Shown one piece after another: positions 30,288 through 42,454 of a DNA stretch of 64,000 nucleotides (its first letter is position 1; every line of letters begins with the position of its first letter). Location of the stretch: assembly GCF_018502625.1 (NCBI RefSeq), contig NZ_CP075566.1, positions 4,326,001-4,390,000 on the forward strand, given 5' to 3'. The DNA is from Pseudomonas hormoni. GTDB lineage: Bacteria; Pseudomonadota; Gammaproteobacteria; Pseudomonadales; Pseudomonadaceae. The notes under the pieces are model-generated. The model was given only the letters and a program-made list of their open reading frames with translations. It did not search any database and was not told the DNA's origin. The translations under genes were made by a program, and so were the position numbers.

Positions 30288-31505
30288 TTAAGTGCGGTAC
30301 TCGGCGTTGATCTTCACGTATTCGTGGGACAGGTCGGTGGTCCAGATGGTTTCGCTGCAGTCACCGCGACCCAGTTCGATACGGATGGTGATCTCTTCCT
30401 GCTGCATCACCGCCGCACCCTGGGCTTCGGTGTAGGTCGATGCGCGGGCGCCACGGCTGGCGATGCACACATCGCCGAGGAACACGTCAATCTTGCTCAC
30501 GTCCAGGTCCGGCACACCGGCACGGCCGACGGCGGCGAGGATGCGGCCCCAGTTAGGGTCGGACGCGAACAATGCAGTCTTGATCAACGGCGAGTGCGCC
30601 ACGGTGTAACCGACGTCCAGGCATTCCTGGTGATTGCCGCCGCCGTTGACTTCAACGGTGACGAACTTGGTCGCGCCTTCGCCGTCGCGAACGATGGCCT
30701 GGGCCACGTCCATGCACACTTCGAACACGGCCTGCTTCAACTTGGCGAACAACTCACCGCTCGCGGAAGTGATTTCCGGCAGTGCCGCCTGACCGGTGGC
30801 GATCAGCATGCAGCAGTCGTTGGTCGAGGTGTCGCCGTCGATGGTGATGCGGTTGAACGACTTGTTGGCGCCGTCCAGCAACAGGTTCTGCAATACATCG
30901 CGGGAGACTTTGGCGTCGGTGGCGATGTAGCCGAGCATGGTGGCCATGTTCGGACGGATCATGCCCGCGCCTTTGCTGATACCGGTGACAGTGATGGTCA
31001 CGCCGTCATGCTGGAACTGGCGGCTCGCGCCCTTCGGCAGCGTGTCGGTGGTCATGATGCCGGTGGCGGCCGCTTCCCAATTGTTCACCGACAGGTCGTC
31101 GAGGGCGGCTTGCAGCGCGCCTTCGATCTTCTCGACCGGCAGCGGCTCGCCGATCACACCGGTGGAGTACGGCAGCACCAGGCTGGCATCGACGCCGGTC
31201 AATTCAGCCAGTTTGGCGCAGGTGCGCTCGGCGGCGGCCAGGCCGGGTTCGCCGGTGCCGGCGTTGGCATTGCCGGTGTTGGTCAGCAGGTAACGCACCG
31301 GACCTTGCACGCGCTGCTTGGCCAGAATCACCGGAGCTGCGCAAAAGGCGTTCAGGGTAAACACGCCAGCCACCGTGGAACCTTCGGCGCAGCGCATGAC
31401 CACGACATCCTTGCGCCCAGGGCGCTTGATGCCGGCCGAGGCGATACCGAGTTCAAAACCGGCAACCGGGTGCAACGTTGGCAAAGGACCAAGACCAACA
31501 GCCAT
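30288..31505 (-). CDS. argJ: Bifunctional ornithine acetyltransferase / N-acetylglutamate synthase ArgJ
   Basis: Moves the acetyl group from N-acetylornithine to glutamate in the cyclic arginine pathway, and may also use acetyl-CoA. The self-cleaving site is [12 protein letters not shown], where Thr becomes the N-terminal nucleophile of the beta chain. Length of 405 residues is typical. ATG at 31505 has AAGGAG upstream. It follows secA on the same strand, but a hairpin lies between them. A REP pair is at its 3' end. Confidence 0.96.
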   Translation of the reverse strand: MAVGLGPLPTLHPVAGFELGIASAGIKRPGRKDVVVMRCAEGSTVAGVFTLNAFCAAPVILAKQRVQGPVRYLLTNTGNANAGTGEPGLAAAERTCAKLAELTGVDASLVLPYSTGVIGEPLPVEKIEGALQAALDDLSVNNWEAAATGIMTTDTLPKGASRQFQHDGVTITVTGISKGAGMIRPNMATMLGYIATDAKVSRDVLQNLLLDGANKSFNRITIDGDTSTNDCCMLIATGQAALPEITSASGELFAKLKQAVFEVCMDVAQAIVRDGEGATKFVTVEVNGGGNHQECLDVGYTVAHSPLIKTALFASDPNWGRILAAVGRAGVPDLDVSKIDVFLGDVCIASRGARASTYTEAQGAAVMQQEEITIRIELGRGDCSETIWTTDLSHEYVKINAEYRT

Positions 31506-31565
31506 GAATGCGCTCCTTAATAAATGATGTCAGCACCGCTTTCAGGAAGAACGGTGGTGTAAATG

Positions 31566-31600
31566 GCAAAACGCCGCGACGGCTGATGCCGGTCGCGGCG
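31566..31600 (-). terminator. Probable terminator after secA
   Basis: A 9-bp GC-rich stem (CGCCGCGAC / GTCGCGGCG) lies between secA and argJ. On the minus strand it is followed by TTTTG. Confidence 0.6.
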
Positions 31601-31627
31601 CGGGTATTTCAGCGTATGAAACGGGTT

Positions 31628-34363
<2,736 letters not shown>

Positions 34364-34392
34364 ATCGGCAGGATCTTCCACACTAAAGGGAT

Positions 34393-34427
34393 GGAGGGCG
34401 GCCCCGTGAGTCGCCCGTGCAGCCCTC
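34393..34427 (-). promoter_or_regulatory. GC-rich imperfect hairpin in the secA leader
   Basis: GAGGGC and GCCCTC arms with partly complementary interior lie about 30-65 bp upstream of the secA ATG on the minus strand. Position would allow control of secA translation, but no SecM-like arrest peptide gene is present. Evidence is structural only. Confidence 0.35.
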
Positions 34428-34670
34428 ATGGCCGCATGCGAACGAGCATTCTACCCGGAAACGATGGTGAGGAAAGTGGCGTTATTCCACGATGCATGCA
34501 CTGCGTTGTAACGGGGCTCACTTAAAATAAGGGCTTTTTGCTGAACTTCAAGCCAGTTACGGCAGAAGTTACTTGTTGATTTAATGGGTAAAGCGCGCGC
34601 AAAGCAATGGGTCGGGTGCATCCAGTGCTTTCTGCTACCATGGCGGCTCTGTTACTTCAGGTGTCTGATC

Positions 34671-35126
34671 ATGGCATTTCGCCCTCTTACGGCCAGAGCA
34701 CCCGCCGTTCTGCTTCGCGAAGCCAAACCGCTGAAAGCCATTTTTGGCCATGCTCAACGCCTGGGTCATTTACAACGTCTGCTGGAAAGCCAATTGCAGC
34801 CCGCTGCCCGCGAGCATTGCCATGTGGCCTCGTGGCGCGAAGGCAGTTTGTTGCTGATTGTCACCGATGGTCACTGGGCAACTCGTCTGCGTTATCAACA
34901 GAAGCGTCTGCAACGGCAGTTACAGATGTTCGATGAATTCGCCAGCCTGACCCGGATTCTGTTCAAGGTGCAACCACCGACCGTTCAGCAAGGGGCGGCC
35001 GGGCATACCATCAGTTTGTCCAGCGATGCGGGCGCGACCATTCAGGCGACGGCTGAGGGGATCAGTGATCCGAATCTGCGGGCGGCGCTGGAGCGACTGG
35101 CGGCTCACGCCAAACCCAAAGACTGA
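34671..35126 (+). CDS. DUF721 / DciA-like protein
   Basis: A 151-residue protein with an N-terminal DUF721 (DciA) domain (LREAKPLKAIFGHAQRLGHLQRLLESQL, HCHVASWREGSLLLIVTDGHWATRLRY) and a variable tail. DciA proteins help load the replicative helicase in bacteria without DnaC. The Pseudomonas genome structure fits that role. ATG at 34671 lies after GGTGTCTGATC, and longer in-frame starts are not family-like. It is divergent from secA. A REP pair follows the stop. Confidence 0.8.
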   Translation: MAFRPLTARAPAVLLREAKPLKAIFGHAQRLGHLQRLLESQLQPAAREHCHVASWREGSLLLIVTDGHWATRLRYQQKRLQRQLQMFDEFASLTRILFKVQPPTVQQGAAGHTISLSSDAGATIQATAEGISDPNLRAALERLAAHAKPKD

Positions 35127-35144
35127 AGAATTCACAAACGCCCC

Positions 35145-35220
35145 TTGTAGGAGCGAGGCTTGCCCTCGAAGCTTTTAGCGGCCTCAAGGGCCTCTTCGCG
35201 GGCAAGCCTCGCTCCTACAG
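35145..35220. repeat. REP pair, family B
   Basis: Inverted GTAGGAGCGAGGCTTGCC(C) copies between the DUF721 gene and the convergent DUF853 ATPase gene. One arm has CTCGAA instead of CGCGAA. Confidence 0.9.
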
Positions 35221-35243
35221 GGATTGTGCATATTCAATGACTT

Positions 35244-36731
35244 TCAGCGACGTTTGCTACCGCCGAGCAACGAACCCATCAACCCGCGCACCAACTGCCG
35301 CCCCAACTGATTGGCCGCCTGTCGCATCGCCGATTTCAGTGCCTGCCCTGCCGCCGTGCCGAGGAACTCCCCGGCCTTGTCAGTGAAGCTCGGTTCCTCC
35401 GCTGCAGGTTTGCCCGGCGCCGCTTCGGGCTCTGGCGCCAACCCTTTACGTCCCATCAACACTTCATAGGCCGATTCACGATCAACCGGTTTGTCGTACC
35501 GCCCCTTGAACGGCGAGCCGGCGATCAGCACCGTGCGTTCAGTCTCGGTTAGCGGCCCGATCCGCGATTGCGGCGGTGCGACCAGGACGCGCTGGACCAT
35601 TTCCGGCGTGCCTTTGTCCTGCAACGTGCCGACCAACGCTTCGCCAATCCCCAGTTCAGTCAACACCGACAAGGCGTCGAATGCGGGGTTCGGGCGAAAG
35701 CCTTCGGCCACGGCCCGAAGGGATTTCTGCTCCTTGGCCGTGAACGCGCGCAAGCCATGCTGGACGCGCAGGCCAAGTTGAGCCAGCACGTCATCCGGCA
35801 AGTCGCCCGGCGACTGGGTGACGAAATACACGCCCACGCCTTTCGAGCGAATCAGCCGCACCACTTGCTCCAGACGTTCCTGCAACGCCTTGGGTGTATC
35901 GGCAAACAATAGATGTGCTTCGTCGAAAAACAGCGCCAGCAGCGGTTTGTCGGCATCGCCGCGTTCCGGCAGTTGCTCGAACAGTTCGGCCAGTAGCCAC
36001 AAGAGGAACGTCGCGTAGACCTTGGGCGCCTCGTGCACCAGACGACTGGCATCCAGTAAATGGATACGCCCGCGACCCTCGGCGGTTGGCTGCAAAATGT
36101 CTTCAAGTTGCAGCGCCGGCTCGCCGAACAGCGCTTCGGCGCCCTGTTGTTCCAGAATCGCCAGACGTCGCAACAGCGCCTGACTCGACCCCGTGGTCAT
36201 CAGCGCGGCGTCGTCCCCCAGCAATTCGGGGTGGTCACGCAGGTGATTGAGCAGTGCCTTGAGGTCTTTCAAATCCAGCAGCAGCAAGCCTTCGCGGTCC
36301 GCGACCTTGAACGCCGCGTACAACGCCGACTGTTGACTGTCGGTCAGCTCCAGCAAGGCGCCAATCAATAACGGTCCCATTTCGCTCAAGGTGGTGCGCA
36401 ATGGATGACCGGACTGACCGTGAATGTCCCACAAGGTGACCGGATAGGCCTGTGGCGTGTGGTTCAGCCAGGGCATCCCGGCGATGCGCTCGGCAATTTT
36501 GCCTTGAGGGTTGCCGGCCGCGCCGAGACCGCACAGGTCACCTTTGATATCCGCGGCAAACACGGCCACGCCGGCATCACTGAACGCTTCGGCCAGCCGT
36601 TGCAAAGTGACGGTCTTGCCGGTCCCGGTAGCGCCCGCGACCAGACCGTGACGGTTCGCCAGGCGCATGGCCTGGGCGATCGGTTGCCCCGTGAGATCGG
36701 CACCGATAACGAGTTGCGATGAATCAGGCAT
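35244..36731 (-). CDS. HerA-like ATPase, DUF853 (YjgR) family
   Basis: A 495-residue P-loop ATPase. Walker A GATGTGKT is at residues 33-40. Walker B is LALFFDEAHLLF, and the ring-forming domain contains VYFVTQSPGDLPDDVLAQLG. The YjgR/DUF853 family is close to HerA/FtsK helicases, but its role is not known. The C-terminal ~70 residues are low-complexity and glycine/arginine-rich at the end (GSLLGGSKRR). ATG at 36731 follows AAAGGTG. Divergent from the chemoreceptor gene. Confidence 0.85.
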   Translation of the reverse strand: MPDSSQLVIGADLTGQPIAQAMRLANRHGLVAGATGTGKTVTLQRLAEAFSDAGVAVFAADIKGDLCGLGAAGNPQGKIAERIAGMPWLNHTPQAYPVTLWDIHGQSGHPLRTTLSEMGPLLIGALLELTDSQQSALYAAFKVADREGLLLLDLKDLKALLNHLRDHPELLGDDAALMTTGSSQALLRRLAILEQQGAEALFGEPALQLEDILQPTAEGRGRIHLLDASRLVHEAPKVYATFLLWLLAELFEQLPERGDADKPLLALFFDEAHLLFADTPKALQERLEQVVRLIRSKGVGVYFVTQSPGDLPDDVLAQLGLRVQHGLRAFTAKEQKSLRAVAEGFRPNPAFDALSVLTELGIGEALVGTLQDKGTPEMVQRVLVAPPQSRIGPLTETERTVLIAGSPFKGRYDKPVDRESAYEVLMGRKGLAPEPEAAPGKPAAEEPSFTDKAGEFLGTAAGQALKSAMRQAANQLGRQLVRGLMGSLLGGSKRR

Positions 36732-36904
36732 TTGGTCACCTTTGGTTAATCTTTGATCCTGCGCGGTCGATACAAAAGACTGAAAAGCATCGGTTATCCC
36801 CCTAAGGAGAGGACGGAAATATCAGCTTGTTTTCATGACCGCCCACTGTGCGTTTCTTTATAAAAGCACGCCTTGGGCATTAAGACCTTAGCGGAACCCA
36901 AGCC

Positions 36905-38794
36905 ATGAACAAAAACCTGCGCTTCAGCCATAAAATCCTGCTTGCCGCCGCCCTCATCGTCATTGCCGCGTTCGCCTCGTTCACGCTGTACAACGACTAT
37001 CTACAGCGCAACGCCATTAGCAAGGACCTGGACAACTATCTGCAAGAAATGGGCAGTGTGACTGCCAACAATATCCAGACCTGGCTGACCGGCCGCAGTC
37101 TGCTGATCGAAAACCTTTCACAAAACGTCGCGCTGAACGCTGACACCGGCAACGTCTCCAAGTTGCTGGAGCAGAAGGCGGTGACGTCGACCTTCATGGG
37201 CGCCTATCTGGGCAACAAGGATGGCACCTTCCTCATTCGCCCGGACAGCAAAATGCCGGATGGCTATGACCCTCGCGCCCGTCCCTGGTACAAAAGTGCC
37301 CAAAGCACCAGCGGCTCGGCACTGACCGAACCCTACATCGATCTGGCCTCCGGCCAACTGGTCATCTCCATCGTCAATAGCGTCCTCAAGGACGGTCAGA
37401 ACATCGGCGTGGTCGGCGGCGACCTGAGCCTGCAAGTGATCGCTGACAGCCTGAATGCGCTGGACTTCGGCGGTATGGGTTATGCGTTCCTGGTCAGCGC
37501 CGACGGCAAGATTCTGGTGCACCCGGACAAAGCGCTGGTGATGAAACCCCTGACCGAGGCGTATCCGAAAAATACACCGCGCATCAGCAGCGATTTCAGT
37601 GAAATAGAAGCCGATGGCAAAACCCGCATCGTCACCTTCACCCCGATCAAAGGCCTGTCTTCCGTCAACTGGTACATCGGTCTGTCGGTGGATAAGGACA
37701 AAGCCTTCGCGAAGCTCAGCGAATTCCGCGCCTCGGCGGTCGTTGCGACCGTCATCGCGGTCGCGATCATCATCGCCCTGCTGGGTATGTTGATCCGCAT
37801 CCTGATCCAGCCGCTGCACGTCATGACCCGCGCCATGGCCGACATCGCCGACGGCGAAGGCGACCTGACCAAACGCCTGACTATCCAGAACAACGACGAA
37901 TTCGGCAGCCTCGGCACCGCGTTCAACCGTTTCGTGGAGCGCATTCACGGTTCGATCCGCGAAGTGTCCTCGGCCACCGGCCAGGTCAACGAAGTGGCAC
38001 TGCGTGTGGTCGCGGCTTCCAACTCGTCGATGTACAACTCCGACCAGCAAGCTTCGCGTACCAGCAGCGTCGCCGCCGCCATCAACCAGCTCGGTGCCGC
38101 AGCCCAGGAAATTGCGCGCAACGCCGCACAGGCCTCGAGTCAGGCCAGCGATGCCCGCAGCCTGGCCGAAGACGGCCAGCAAGTGGTGGATCGCAGCATT
38201 GTCGCGATGAACCAACTGTCGAGCATGCTCAGCGCCTCCAGCACCAACATCGAATCGCTGAACAGCAAAACCGTGAACATCGGTCAGATTCTCGAAGTGA
38301 TCACCAGCATTTCCCAGCAAACCAACCTGCTGGCGCTCAACGCCGCTATCGAGGCCGCCCGTGCCGGTGAAGCCGGGCGTGGTTTTGCCGTGGTGGCCGA
38401 TGAGGTACGCAACCTGGCGCACCGCACACAGGAATCGGCGCAGCAGGTGCAGACCATGATCGAGGAGCTGCAAGTCGGCGCCCGCGAATCCGTCAGCACC
38501 ATGAGCGACAGTCAGCGTCACAGCCAGGACAGCGTGGAAATCGCCAACCTGGCGGGCGAGCGTCTGAACAGCGTGACCCTGCGCATTGGCGAGATTGACG
38601 GGATGAACCAGTCGGTGGCCACGGCGACCGAGGAACAGACGGCGGTGGTCGAGTCGATCAATGTCGACATCACCGAGATCAACACGCTGAACCAGGAAGG
38701 CGTGGAAAACCTGCAATCGACATTGCGGGCGTGTTCGGACCTGGAGCAGCAGGCGGCGCGTCTTAAGCAGTTGGTAGGCAGTTTCCGTATCTAG
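36905..38794 (+). CDS. Methyl-accepting chemotaxis protein with amino-acid-binding dCache domain
   Basis: A 629-residue chemoreceptor. Two membrane segments lie at about 12-30 and 277-300, with a periplasmic double-Cache domain between. A HAMP domain follows, then the methyl-accepting domain, whose hairpin tip is [25 protein letters not shown]. The dCache_1AA ligand motif is complete: Y121, R126, W128, Y129, Y144, D146 and D173, in [16 protein letters not shown] and VVGGDLS. This motif, known from PctA-type receptors, predicts L-amino acid binding. The ligand spectrum cannot be read. It has its own promoter region, divergent from the DUF853 gene. A REP pair follows the stop. Confidence 0.93.
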   Translation: MNKNLRFSHKILLAAALIVIAAFASFTLYNDYLQRNAISKDLDNYLQEMGSVTANNIQTWLTGRSLLIENLSQNVALNADTGNVSKLLEQKAVTSTFMGAYLGNKDGTFLIRPDSKMPDGYDPRARPWYKSAQSTSGSALTEPYIDLASGQLVISIVNSVLKDGQNIGVVGGDLSLQVIADSLNALDFGGMGYAFLVSADGKILVHPDKALVMKPLTEAYPKNTPRISSDFSEIEADGKTRIVTFTPIKGLSSVNWYIGLSVDKDKAFAKLSEFRASAVVATVIAVAIIIALLGMLIRILIQPLHVMTRAMADIADGEGDLTKRLTIQNNDEFGSLGTAFNRFVERIHGSIREVSSATGQVNEVALRVVAASNSSMYNSDQQASRTSSVAAAINQLGAAAQEIARNAAQASSQASDARSLAEDGQQVVDRSIVAMNQLSSMLSASSTNIESLNSKTVNIGQILEVITSISQQTNLLALNAAIEAARAGEAGRGFAVVADEVRNLAHRTQESAQQVQTMIEELQVGARESVSTMSDSQRHSQDSVEIANLAGERLNSVTLRIGEIDGMNQSVATATEEQTAVVESINVDITEINTLNQEGVENLQSTLRACSDLEQQAARLKQLVGSFRI

Positions 38795-38807
38795 TGCCTG
38801 AACCGGC

Positions 38808-38879
38808 CCCTTCGCGGGCAAGCCTCGCTCCTACAAGGACTGCGTAAACCTGTAGGAGCGAGGCTTGCCCGCGAAGGCG
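38808..38879. repeat. REP pair, family B
   Basis: Inverted CCTTCGCGGGCAAGCCTCGC copies just after the chemoreceptor gene. Confidence 0.9.
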
Positions 38880-38994
38880 GTCTGTAACAAACCGCATAAA
38901 CCTCGCCAACATCCCCGCCACAAAACCCCAACCGAACATCTATCCTTCATAAAGGTCAACCAAGGGAGAACAACGGACCGGAGGAATGCTAATC

Positions 38995-40107
38995 GTGCAT
39001 ATCGCTGACATCACCATGTTCTACGCCCCTGCCAGCGGTGGCGTGCGCACGTATCTGGATGCTAAACACCGTCGCCTGGGGAGTAAGCCGGGCATTCGCC
39101 ACAGTCTGCTGATCCCTGGGTCACACCTGAGTGAACAGGATGGCGTTTACACGGTTCCGGCCCCCGCCCTGCCCTTCGGCAAGGGCTACCGTTTCCCTCT
39201 CCGTCTCGCGCCCTGGCGCAATGTCCTGCAGGATTTGCAGCCCGATCTGATTGAAGTCGGCGATCCGTACCTCACGGCCTGGGCGGCGCTCGACGCCCGG
39301 CGGCAACTCGATGTGCCGGTGATCGGCTTTTATCACTCGGACCTGCCGCTGCTGGTCAGCAACCGCATGGGCAACTGGGTCACCACCAATGTCGAGGCCT
39401 ATGTCAGCAAGCTCTACGGTAATTTCGACCGGGTGCTGGCGCCGAGCCGGATCATGGCCGACAAACTGATCAGCCTCGACGTGAAGAACGTTTTCGTACA
39501 ACCGCTGGGTGTCGACCTGCACACCTTCCATCCCGATGCCCGAGACCCGGGCCTGCGCGCAGAACTGGGTATCGATGAAAATACCCATCTGCTGATTTTT
39601 GCCGGACGCGGCTCCAAGGAAAAAAACCTGCCGGTGCTGCTCGACTGCATGAAACGCCTGGGCCGCCGCTATCACCTGCTATTGGTGGGTTCGTCGATGC
39701 CGGCGGCGGTGCCGGATAACGTGACAGTGGTCGATGAGTTCTGCCCGTCGACACAAGTCGCAAGACTGATGGCCAGTGCCGACGCGCTGGTACACGCCGG
39801 CGATCAGGAAACCTTCGGCCTGGTGATTCTCGAAGCCATGGCCTGCGGCATTCCGGTGGTGGCCGTTGCAGCCGGGGCCTTTCAGGAAATCATCAACGCA
39901 GACTGCGGCCTGCTTTGCGCGCCGAACAACTCGATGGCGATGGCCAACGCCGTACGGGAACTGTTCGGTTCGGGCAGTGCCGTTTTAGGTCAACAGGCCC
40001 GCAGTCATGTCGAGCAACGTTATTCCTGGGACACGGTGGTCAACAGCCTGCTGGGCCATTATCACGCCGTCCTCGGCAGCCAATGGCCGCGGATCGCCAA
40101 TGGCTGA
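38995..40107 (+). CDS. Family 4 glycosyltransferase
   Basis: A GT-B fold glycosyltransferase of about 370 residues. The N-terminal acceptor domain contains the glycine-rich SGGVRTY loop. The C-terminal domain has AGRGSKEKNLPVLLD and the donor-binding E-x7-E type motif in HAGDQETFGLVILEAMACGIPVV. GTG at 38995 has GGAGG about 9 nt upstream. ATG at 38986 lies too close to that site but cannot be excluded. The next gene overlaps by 8 bp, and a third follows with ATGA overlap, giving a three-gene operon probably acting on a membrane glycolipid. Donor and acceptor are unknown. Confidence 0.87.
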   Translation: MHIADITMFYAPASGGVRTYLDAKHRRLGSKPGIRHSLLIPGSHLSEQDGVYTVPAPALPFGKGYRFPLRLAPWRNVLQDLQPDLIEVGDPYLTAWAALDARRQLDVPVIGFYHSDLPLLVSNRMGNWVTTNVEAYVSKLYGNFDRVLAPSRIMADKLISLDVKNVFVQPLGVDLHTFHPDARDPGLRAELGIDENTHLLIFAGRGSKEKNLPVLLDCMKRLGRRYHLLLVGSSMPAAVPDNVTVVDEFCPSTQVARLMASADALVHAGDQETFGLVILEAMACGIPVVAVAAGAFQEIINADCGLLCAPNNSMAMANAVRELFGSGSAVLGQQARSHVEQRYSWDTVVNSLLGHYHAVLGSQWPRIANG

Positions 40108-40876
40108 ACCCATGAACGCGCCCGGCCTGCTATTGGTGTTGCACGACGTCGCGCCACAAACCTGGGCCGATTACCAACCCTTTGTCGAAGCCATCGACGC
40201 CTTGGGCGAGGTGCCGATGACCTGGCTGGTGGTGCCGGATTTCCATAGGCACAACGATCTGGAGGCCCATCCGGGATTTCGGCGGATGCTCACCAGCCGT
40301 GTCGCCCGAGGTGACGAACTGGCGCTGCACGGCTATTTTCATTGCGATGAAAGCCCGCCGCCTCACACACCGCGAGACTGGTTTATGCGCCGCATCTACA
40401 CCCACGAAGGCGAGTTTTACAGCCTGTCTCAGGACGCCGCCCTCGCACGCCTGCGTGCCGGCATTGACATGTTCCGTCGCTACCATTGGCCGCTGGAGGG
40501 TTTCGTCGCCCCGGCCTGGCTGATGAGCGAAGGGACACGCCAGGCGTTGCGCCAGCTACCCCTGAGTTACACCAGCGATCCGCAGCATCTCTATCGCCTG
40601 CCCGATTTCACCCCGGTCGATGCGCCGGGTCTGGTCTGGAGTGCACGCAGTGCCTGGCGTCGGGGCGTGTCGAAGCTGGTCAGCGATCAGCGTGAACACC
40701 GCTGGCGTCAAGCGCCGGTGATTCGCCTGGGCTTGCACCCGGTGGACATGCGTCATCCCTTCTCACGCAATTATTGGCTGCAAACCCTCAAGCGCCTGCT
40801 CGCCGAGGGCCGCGTGCCGTTGACCAAGGCGCGGTGGCTGGCGCAGTACAACGACCGTGCCGGTCGCGCCGCATGA
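40100..40876 (+). CDS. DUF2334 polysaccharide-deacetylase-like protein
   Basis: About 258 residues (MAEPMNAPGLLLVLHDVAP). The fold is the carbohydrate esterase 4-like barrel: LLVLHDVAPQTWADY near the N-terminus, a metal-binding ELALHGYFH segment, and VIRLGLHPVDMRHPF at the C-terminus. It has no signal peptide. DUF2334 members are predicted deacetylases of sugars or lipids. ATG at 40112 is an alternative start. It overlaps the GT4 gene, and its stop overlaps the start of the membrane-protein gene. Confidence 0.82.
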   Translation: MAEPMNAPGLLLVLHDVAPQTWADYQPFVEAIDALGEVPMTWLVVPDFHRHNDLEAHPGFRRMLTSRVARGDELALHGYFHCDESPPPHTPRDWFMRRIYTHEGEFYSLSQDAALARLRAGIDMFRRYHWPLEGFVAPAWLMSEGTRQALRQLPLSYTSDPQHLYRLPDFTPVDAPGLVWSARSAWRRGVSKLVSDQREHRWRQAPVIRLGLHPVDMRHPFSRNYWLQTLKRLLAEGRVPLTKARWLAQYNDRAGRAA

Positions 40877-41868
40877 GCCGTGCAATTCTGTTGTTTGTCG
40901 CGCTGCTCGCTGCGGTGCTGATTCCTCTGTTACTGGGCGGTAACCAGACCTGGTCGCGACTGCAGAGCTTTCCATTGAACTGGCTGTTGATCATGTTCGG
41001 CATGATCCTGCTGTGCTGGGTGGTGAACACGATGCGTTTGCGTCTGTTGCTGGGTGATCAGCGCGACAAGGTCAGCCCGGTCAAAAGCCTTGGTGTGGTG
41101 ATGGCGGCCGAGTTCGCCTACTGCGCTACACCGGGCGGCAGCGGCGGACCGCTGACGATCATGGCGCTGCTGGCACGCAACGGCGTGCGCCCGGCACGGG
41201 GTAGCGCGGTTTTCGCCATGGATCAACTGAGCGATCTGCTGTTCTTTCTCTGCGCGTTAAGCGGGATTCTGATTTATGCGTTGTTCCAGCACCTCAGCGA
41301 ACGCATGGAGTGGCTGCTGACGGTCAGCGCCATTTCGATGTTCGGCGGGTTGCTCAGTTGCGTGGTGATCGCGCGCTACCATCGGCTGCTGATTCGGCTG
41401 AGTGGGCGTTTGCTCGTGCGCTTGAATGTCAAAGGCAGCACGCGAATACGTTGGGCGCGAAAACTCCTGCATTTTCTGGCGGCGTTTACTGACACGCTGA
41501 AGTTGCCCGTTCAGACGTTGATCAAGGTGTTTGTCCTGACCTGTGTGCATTGGGTACTGCGCTATAGCGTGTTGTATCTGGCGCTGCGAGGGCTCGGTGC
41601 GGATTTGCAGTGGGCCTGGAGTTTTCTGATTCAGATGCTTTCGCTGAGCGCGGGGCAATTCAGTCTGTTGCCGGGTGGCGCAGGGGCGGCGGAATTGACC
41701 TCGGCCGCGCTGCTGGCGCCCATGGTGGGAAAATCCACTGCGGCGGCAGCGATTCTGATTTGGCGGGCGGTGACTTATTACTTTTATCTGGTGGTTGGGG
41801 GACCGGTGTTTTTGTTGATGCTTGGGCGGCCGTTGTTGAAGAAGTTGATGAGGTTTAGGCAGGCCTAG
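40873..41868 (+). CDS. Lysylphosphatidylglycerol synthase TM-region / UPF0104 family protein
   Basis: A 331-residue integral membrane protein with about 8 predicted helices. It resembles the membrane (flippase-like) half of MprF (UPF0104/AglD), with the internal motif CATPGGSGGPLTIMALL and the C-terminal LSAGQFSLLPGGAGAAELTSAAL. It lacks the soluble aminoacyl-transferase domain of MprF, so it may translocate a glycolipid rather than synthesise one. The ATG at 40873 overlaps the previous stop (ATGA). It is the last gene of the GT4 operon. The repeat-rich mobile patch begins just after it. Confidence 0.85.
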   Translation: MSRAILLFVALLAAVLIPLLLGGNQTWSRLQSFPLNWLLIMFGMILLCWVVNTMRLRLLLGDQRDKVSPVKSLGVVMAAEFAYCATPGGSGGPLTIMALLARNGVRPARGSAVFAMDQLSDLLFFLCALSGILIYALFQHLSERMEWLLTVSAISMFGGLLSCVVIARYHRLLIRLSGRLLVRLNVKGSTRIRWARKLLHFLAAFTDTLKLPVQTLIKVFVLTCVHWVLRYSVLYLALRGLGADLQWAWSFLIQMLSLSAGQFSLLPGGAGAAELTSAALLAPMVGKSTAAAAILIWRAVTYYFYLVVGGPVFLLMLGRPLLKKLMRFRQA

Positions 41869-41881
41869 GGGGTGTTTTTTG

Positions 41882-42127
41882 TTGTGTACATATCCATTTC
41901 TGCGGTAACGGCGGCTATTGGTTCCGCCCTTACGGCGGGTTACTTGGAAAAACGGAACGCCGCCCGGCGCCAAGTAACCAAGCGCCTGCGCCCCTGACGT
42001 ACGGTGGCTCGCTTAGGCTCGCCATGCCCTCGCTCCGGTCCTGCTCCGTGGGCCCGCCGCCATCGGCCATCCATGGCCGGGGGCGGCTAACCCGGCATCC
42101 CTGCCGGGTTGCCCACTGCGCAGAACC
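41882..42127 (+). repeat. Left copy of ~240-bp inverted repeat
   Basis: Begins TTGTGTACATATCC and ends near CGCAGAACC. It is repeated in inverted orientation at 43999-44229 with scattered mismatches and one block of about 20 bp not shared. Both copies contain GGCCATCCATGGCC and the CTGCTCCGTGGGCCCGCCGCC stretch. It does not encode a convincing protein. Confidence 0.9.
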
Positions 42128-42260
42128 TGCGCTCGGCCTTCCGACGGGGCAGATCAAGATCAAAAGCCAGATCAACAGCCAAAGCGAGGCGGCCTGATAG
42201 CCGACCTGAAGTCCGTCAGGATCATCGGGGTGAACACCCATGTCATGCCCGCCAACACTC

Positions 42261-42364
42261 CCTGTGGGAGCTGGCTTGCCAGCGATGAACGTCCAGACAC
42301 CGCATTCATTCAGACAGCACGCATCATCGTTAACGACCATCGCTGGCAAGCCAGCTCCCACAGG
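42261..42364. repeat. REP pair, family A
   Basis: Inverted CCTGTGGGAGCTGGCTTGCCAGCGATG copies, about 100 bp overall. The core is the same as in the pair at 15036. It lies about 90 bp from the IS110 transposase stop, in the region where the insertion took place. Confidence 0.9.
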
Positions 42365-42454
42365 GGAACGCGAACGCTTCAAACGACAGGCCGGCCGGTA
42401 GGCCGCCTCGGTTGCATTGGCGGTGGTCGCCCCCTCACGCCCTGAGCCTGTCCG

